Assembly (NCBI GenBank): GCA_027593305.1
Contig: JAQCJA010000034.1
Location: 1 to 18,010, forward strand
Source: a bacterium
GTDB taxonomy: Bacteria; Latescibacterota; UBA2968; UBA8231
DNA: 18,010 bases
Direction of reading: 5' to 3'
A program made the translations under genes and the position numbers. Numbering within the stretch: position 1 is the first letter of the stretch; each line of letters begins with the position of its first letter. Of this stretch, positions 14,919-18,010 are shown piece after piece. A model generated the notes under the pieces. The model had not been told where the DNA came from. It ran no database searches and worked only from the letters and a program-made list of their open reading frames with translations.

Positions 14919-14951
14919 GGGCCGGCCCCGAGTGGGGCCGGCCCTTTATTG
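14919..14951 (+). terminator. Strong Rho-independent terminator after hsp20
   Basis: An 11-bp GC-only stem, GGGCCGGCCCC (14919-14929) and GGGGCCGGCCC (14934-14944), encloses loop GAGT and is followed by TTTATTGT. It lies 29 bases after the hsp20 stop and isolates hsp20 from the next gene. Confidence 0.92.
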
Positions 14952-15041
14952 TCTGTTTCTTGCAGAAATTGCGCTTTTTAGGTATCCATGGGCATCCCGC
15001 CTGTGTCCCCACGGTGTCCTCGCACCACTTTTTCTGCAAAG

Positions 15042-16082
15042 ATGGACCACCACGTGCGCCTCCCAAATGTGGTGCTGTGCGGACTGTTGTGTCTGCTAGG
15101 CTCCGAACTACAGGCTCAGACCAATGCCCTGAGCTTCACCCACATCACCGCACGTCCCGGTGAAGAGCGTACGATCCCGCTGAGTGGCACCTTCGCCGGC
15201 GGCATGTCGGGGCTGGTCCTGACGGTACTGTTCAACCCTTCCGTCATTCAGGTCCTCGACGTCTCGACGGCGGCGCTGACTGACGATTTCACTCTGCGCA
15301 GTTCCGTCGACAATGGCCGCCTGACGATCGCCATGGCGGCAGCGCAGCCCATCAACACGTTCTTTCCGGAGTCGATTCTCGAACTGCACGTTCGTGTCAT
15401 CGGTGCGCCCGGCGCCGTGACCGGGCTCGACATCGTCTCGGCGGTGGTCAACGAAGGCGCAAGCAGCGCAATTGCGACAGACGGATCTCTCACAGTGATC
15501 CGGGAAGCCAGCGTTCTGGGCTGGGTGTTGTACTTCGCTGATTTGCAGGCGGTCCCTAACGTGGTTCTCCGTGGTACGGGAGAAGCGACCATCACGGCCA
15601 CGACCGACACAGATGGCCGGTATCGATTGGGGCCCACACGAGTGGGGGACTATACCGTCTCTCTGTCGCGTGCAAATGGTTCGCTCGCGGCGATCGATGC
15701 GCTGGACGCCGCTGATATTCTACGCCATCTGATCGGGTCGCTGACATTGTCTCGGGGCCAGCAACTGGCGGCCGATGTCTCCGGTAACGGGACGATTGGT
15801 ACGACCGATGCCGGTCTCATTCTGCGTTTTCTGGTGGGCCTGGAAAGCAGCTTCCCTGCGGGTGCCTTCTGGCAATTCGAGCCAGCTACGCTGCAGTTTC
15901 TCCCGCTCATTCGCGACGAATTCCGCAATTTCACGGCCTATCTGATGGGTGATGTTGATGGCAGTTGGGCAAGTGCCGGCGGCACGGGCAAGAGGCTCGT
16001 CAGCAAAGGACCGGCGTTGTCCCTGCGACCGTCTGCCATCGGCTGCGGAGAATACCACGGAAGTGCTGCTCGAGGCCCGTGA
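15042..16082 (+). CDS. Secreted cohesin/dockerin-like protein, N-terminal part (gene split by frameshift)
   Basis: This is the first part of a gene that continues in another frame to 16872. From ATG 15042 there is a signal peptide (NVVLCGLLCLLGSELQAQ, cleavage after QAQ) and a cohesin-like beta domain, roughly residues 28-150, containing GLVLTVLFNPSVIQVLDV. A carboxypeptidase-regulatory-like beta module follows (VVLRGTGEATITATTDTDGRY ending DYTVSLSR). Next comes a dockerin-like pair: a degenerate AIDALDAADILRHLIG and a clear ADVSGNGTIGTTDAGLILRFLVGL. The FRNFTAYLMGDVDGSW ending is typical after such modules in related secreted proteins. Sense is lost somewhere between about 15990 and 16048; after that the frame only runs on to a stop at 16082. 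The start could lie slightly downstream (GTG 15054), since no clear ribosome site is present. Confidence 0.72.
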   Translation: MDHHVRLPNVVLCGLLCLLGSELQAQTNALSFTHITARPGEERTIPLSGTFAGGMSGLVLTVLFNPSVIQVLDVSTAALTDDFTLRSSVDNGRLTIAMAAAQPINTFFPESILELHVRVIGAPGAVTGLDIVSAVVNEGASSAIATDGSLTVIREASVLGWVLYFADLQAVPNVVLRGTGEATITATTDTDGRYRLGPTRVGDYTVSLSRANGSLAAIDALDAADILRHLIGSLTLSRGQQLAADVSGNGTIGTTDAGLILRFLVGLESSFPAGAFWQFEPATLQFLPLIRDEFRNFTAYLMGDVDGSWASAGGTGKRLVSKGPALSLRPSAIGCGEYHGSAARGP

Positions 16083-16872
16083 CCTGGACGCAGTGCGCGG
16101 CGGCACGATAGAACTGCGCTACGACGCCCGGGCTCTGCAAGCCACCGACATAGAGCGCCTGCAGCTGAACAATGACTTCCTGCTGGCGACCAATCTGCAG
16201 CAACCCGGTGTCATCCGCATCGCCTTCGCCGGCACGGATGGTCTGGAGGGGGATGCCAGACTCCTGCGCATTCTGTTCAACGAACACGGGCAGCGGGGCC
16301 TGCAGACAGGGATCGGCGTACACTCGGCACGACTGAATCAGGTGGACCTGGCGCCGGTGTCACTGCCTTCACTGGTATATGAGGTAGGTCGTCGCGTCGC
16401 GGATCTCAATCGTGATGGACTGGTGGATCTGTCGGATTTCTTTCTGCTCATCGATCACATGAAAGGTGACGACCCGGCCTTCGATCTCAACCGTGACGGT
16501 ACGGTTGAGATGGGAGATATGTTTGTCCTGTTTGATGATATGAGCACGGGACGATCGAAGGCACTGGCGGCGGCAACCCGACTTGGGCTTATCGACGGAC
16601 CCACGCTCTCACAGAACGCACCGAACCCGTTCAACAGCGAGACACTGATCCGACTTCGCACCAGCATCGCGGGCTCCGTGACGTTGAGTGTTTATGATCT
16701 CACAGGACAGCGCATCAGGGATCTGTGGCATGGTGAGCAAGCGCCCGGCGAACACGTGGCATTCTGGGATGGACGGGACGATGCGGGTCGCGCGGTGGCA
16801 AGCGGAACGTATATCTATCGGTTGCGTAGCGCCGGTGGGGATGTACAGCGCAAAATGCTGCTTCTGCGCTAG
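15949..16872 (+). CDS. Secreted cohesin/dockerin-like protein, C-terminal part with FlgD-like/T9SS-type sorting domain
   Basis: This is the second part of the split gene. The open frame begins at 15949, but meaningful text starts near 16048 (ENTTEVLLEARDLDAVRGG). It contains a second cohesin-like domain (TIELRYDARALQATDIERL to LRILF), then a canonical dockerin calcium-binding pair (DLNRDGLVDLSDFFLLIDHM and DLNRDGTVEMGDMFVLFDDM) with all D/N/D loop residues. It ends in a FlgD Ig-like/T9SS type A domain (LSQNAPNPFNSETLIRL, LSVYDLTGQRIRDLW, WDGRDDAGRAVASGTYIYRL, KMLLLR). The last domain normally directs export to the cell surface. There is no independent start with a ribosome site, so without a frameshift this part would not be made. 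Joined, the protein would be about 610 residues. Confidence 0.72.
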   Translation: MMLMAVGQVPAARARGSSAKDRRCPCDRLPSAAENTTEVLLEARDLDAVRGGTIELRYDARALQATDIERLQLNNDFLLATNLQQPGVIRIAFAGTDGLEGDARLLRILFNEHGQRGLQTGIGVHSARLNQVDLAPVSLPSLVYEVGRRVADLNRDGLVDLSDFFLLIDHMKGDDPAFDLNRDGTVEMGDMFVLFDDMSTGRSKALAAATRLGLIDGPTLSQNAPNPFNSETLIRLRTSIAGSVTLSVYDLTGQRIRDLWHGEQAPGEHVAFWDGRDDAGRAVASGTYIYRLRSAGGDVQRKMLLLR

Positions 16873-16905
16873 CGGACGCAGGTGGCAGGGCAGGACCGCA
16901 GAACG

Positions 16906-16936
16906 AAGAAAGGCCCCCCACCGAGAGGCCTTTCTT
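16906..16936. terminator. Probable bidirectional terminator
   Basis: A 10-bp stem, AAGAAAGGCC (16906-16915) with GGCCTTTCTT (16927-16936), encloses an 11-base loop. The stem itself supplies a T-rich arm on both strands. It lies 33 bases after the dockerin-protein stop on the plus strand and 35 bases after the tRNA-Glu 3' end on the minus strand, so it can serve both convergent transcripts. Confidence 0.7.
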
Positions 16937-16970
16937 GTGTCCAACCCCTGTCAAACCCAGGGCGGCAGAA

Positions 16971-17045
16971 TGGTACTCCCACGGGGAGTTGAACCCCGGT
17001 CGCCAGAATGAAAATCTGGTGTCCTAACCGTTAGACGATGGGAGC
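16971..17045 (-). tRNA. tRNA-Glu (anticodon UUC), CCA encoded
   Basis: Read on the minus strand, the sequence folds as a full cloverleaf. The acceptor stem GCTCCCA pairs with TGGGAGT (first pair G-U), and a D-arm with TAACGGTTAGGA follows. The anticodon stem CCAGA/TCTGG carries loop TTTTCAT with anticodon TTC. The T-arm contains GGTTCAACTC, then discriminator A and an encoded CCA (16971-16973). The anticodon reads GAA and GAG glutamate codons. It stands alone between two plus-strand protein genes. Confidence 0.97.
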
Positions 17046-17060
17046 AAAATCAGACCGCTA

Positions 17061-17089
17061 AAGTTACCTGCGTCCTTGAGCATGCGCAA
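17061..17089 (-). promoter_or_regulatory. Candidate promoter of the tRNA-Glu gene
   Basis: On the minus strand TTGCGC (17089-17084) and TAACTT (17066-17061) are separated by exactly 17 bases, giving a plausible -35/-10 pair. Transcription would start around seven bases on, leaving a leader of about eight bases before the mature tRNA 5' end at 17045. Position and spacing fit a tRNA promoter; it is a visual call only. Confidence 0.5.
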
Positions 17090-17118
17090 GACAGCCGGGG
17101 GACGCTATCTTGTCGACC

Positions 17119-17781
17119 ATGACGCGACTCTCCAGAACGCTCCGTATCGCTGCCGCAGGGCTGATGTTGTTCATCACCGGTTACCTGCTACTCCATGGTC
17201 GCGTTGCGCAGGAAGCAGGTTCGTGGCGCTATACGATCACACATGATGACGAGTACGCTTTCTGGGTGATCGCCGATGGCTTCGGGGAATCTCCGCGGTC
17301 GGACGCAAATCCCTTCTACACGGAACACAGCGGCCGGACCAATTCGATTCTTTCCTATCCCACGGTAGCCCTCGTGGGTGCCCTCAGTGGTTGGTTGGAA
17401 GTCCCGGCATTGACGTTCCTGCCAATCTGGAAGGTTGGGGCACCGTTTCTGACATGGCTGGGCATCTGGTTGTGCCTGACACATATCTGGGGGATTCGGG
17501 AGGGGCCGGCAGCCTGTGGCTCTCCTGTGCCCTCAACCCCGGTGTCTTACGTGGCAGAATGGCGTGGGCAACCGGTTGTTGCGCTGCCATCGTCATACTG
17601 GTGTCCCCTTTTCACGCAGTCTTCTGTACGGTTACGACATGGGCCGCCTGGCTCTGCCATCGGTGGTTTCGACCGGACCCCGACGCCTGGCGTCTGCAGC
17701 GATTGGCTCTGGCGACGTCCGCCGCCGGCCTGCTGCCGTTGCTCGCCGTTCTATGGTCGGCGTCGAGCAATCGCTGGATGA
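17119..17781 (+). CDS. Polytopic membrane protein, N-terminal part (gene split by frameshifts)
   Basis: From ATG 17119 the sensible text runs to about 17490. It has a first transmembrane helix (IAAAGLMLFITGYLLLHG), then the loop THDDEYAFWVIADGFGESPRSD, then hydrophobic stretches (SYPTVALVGALSGWL, FLTWLGIWLCLTHIWG). After that the frame turns into non-hydrophobic, proline-rich text and ends at 17781, while the membrane-protein character continues in the frame one base back. A single missing G in the GGGGG run near 17488-17492 would restore one frame. The acidic DDEY loop after the first helix is reminiscent of GT-C glycosyltransferases, but I cannot assign a family with confidence. No good ribosome site is visible before the ATG. 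Confidence 0.6.
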   Translation: MTRLSRTLRIAAAGLMLFITGYLLLHGRVAQEAGSWRYTITHDDEYAFWVIADGFGESPRSDANPFYTEHSGRTNSILSYPTVALVGALSGWLEVPALTFLPIWKVGAPFLTWLGIWLCLTHIWGIREGPAACGSPVPSTPVSYVAEWRGQPVVALPSSYWCPLFTQSSVRLRHGPPGSAIGGFDRTPTPGVCSDWLWRRPPPACCRCSPFYGRRRAIAG

Positions 17782-17960
17782 GTTCGGCGCTGAGTTTTGA
17801 TGGCGACCTGGCCGGTACCGGCCAGGCATCGCTGGCGCTTTGCGTCGTTGTCATTGCCGCTGTCGTGGCACGCCACCGGCGCCGGGGACCCCAACGGTCC
17901 GACATCGTGTTGCTCTGCGTGCTCGCAGTGGAGCCCTTAGCGGCAATACACTTCACTTAA
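17391..17960 (+). CDS. Polytopic membrane protein, middle part (gene split by frameshifts)
   Basis: The sensible text in this frame starts near 17490 (SGGAGSLWLSCALNPGVLRG) and continues through hydrophobic helices (CCAAIVILVSPFHAVFCTVTTW, LATSAAGLLPLLAVLW, LALCVVVIAAVVARH) to about 17935. It then reaches TAA at 17958-17960. The text continues better in a third frame from 17933 to the window edge, reading ALSGNTLHLNVISTYLRAGG, which suggests one C missing from the CCC run at 17934-17936. The apparent upstream part of this frame (17391-17490) is a shadow of the preceding piece. The gene continues beyond the window. Confidence 0.55.
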   Translation: MVGSPGIDVPANLEGWGTVSDMAGHLVVPDTYLGDSGGAGSLWLSCALNPGVLRGRMAWATGCCAAIVILVSPFHAVFCTVTTWAAWLCHRWFRPDPDAWRLQRLALATSAAGLLPLLAVLWSASSNRWMSSALSFDGDLAGTGQASLALCVVVIAAVVARHRRRGPQRSDIVLLCVLAVEPLAAIHFT

Positions 17961-18010
17961 ATGTGATTTCGACTTATCTTCGGGCAGGCGGTCCCATGGG
18001 AGGGACGCCA

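Noticed and set aside
15990..16048. Programmed ribosomal frameshift in the dockerin-like gene
   Set aside because: No classic slippery heptamer with a following stem or internal ribosome site stands out, and nearby genes show similar indels, so error or decay is more likely.
16971..17045. tRNA-Glu as an integration site of a mobile element
   Set aside because: No integrase gene and no duplicated tRNA 3' end is visible in the window.

Overview
This is a GC-rich bacterial chromosomal window. The organism looks diderm: it encodes two lipobox lipoproteins, LpoB and its partner, and an outer-membrane beta-barrel. It probably belongs to the FCB-superphylum or Latescibacterota/Krumholzibacteriota-like lineages. 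That guess rests on a secreted protein that combines cohesin-like and dockerin-like modules with a C-terminal FlgD-like/T9SS-type sorting domain, a layout typical of those lineages. The taxon is an inference from protein architecture; no marker gene that fixes it is present.

Layout. (1) 1-268 (-) is the start of a pyridine nucleotide-disulfide oxidoreductase, divergent from a secreted TPR protein (316-1530, +). (2) A minus-strand pair follows: a Gfo/Idh/MocA sugar-type dehydrogenase (3142-2084) and a TrmH/SpoU RNA methyltransferase (about 2036-1479). (3) 3183-3590 holds the 3' remnant of a sialidase/BNR-like gene, followed by a 12-bp tandem repeat that runs into the next gene. (4) 3657-8999 (+) is a cell-envelope cluster: COG3014-like TPR lipoprotein, an unrecognised secreted protein, LpoB (activator of a bifunctional penicillin-binding protein), a small beta-barrel, then a TMTC-like polytopic GT-C/TPR protein. 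(5) 12998-8983 (-) is a four-gene same-strand run: xylose-isomerase-like TIM barrel, Wzx-type flippase, PdxS and PdxT (the two subunits of DXP-independent PLP synthase), with a strong intrinsic terminator between pdxS and pdxT. (6) 13181-14236 (+) is a DUF21-CBS (CNNM/CorC-like) membrane protein, followed by Hsp20 (14443-14889) behind tandem mini-hairpins and ahead of a strong terminator. (7) 15042-16872 (+) is the cohesin/dockerin/FlgD-like secreted protein, split by a frameshift near 16.0 kb. (8) 16971-17045 (-) is tRNA-Glu(UUC). (9) 17119 to the end (+) is a polytopic membrane protein split by two apparent single-base deletions.

Functionally, the centre of the window is about building the envelope: peptidoglycan synthase activation (LpoB cluster), export of a glycan-lipid (flippase) and a membrane glycosyltransferase-like protein. 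Vitamin B6 synthesis and stress functions (Hsp20) lie alongside. Three apparent frameshifts within about 3 kb at the right end suggest either gene decay or lower sequence quality there. I see no CRISPR array, insertion sequence, prophage or defence system. The least explained items are the secreted protein inside the LpoB locus, the repeat that supplies alternative start codons for the COG3014-like gene, and the hairpin repeat upstream of hsp20.
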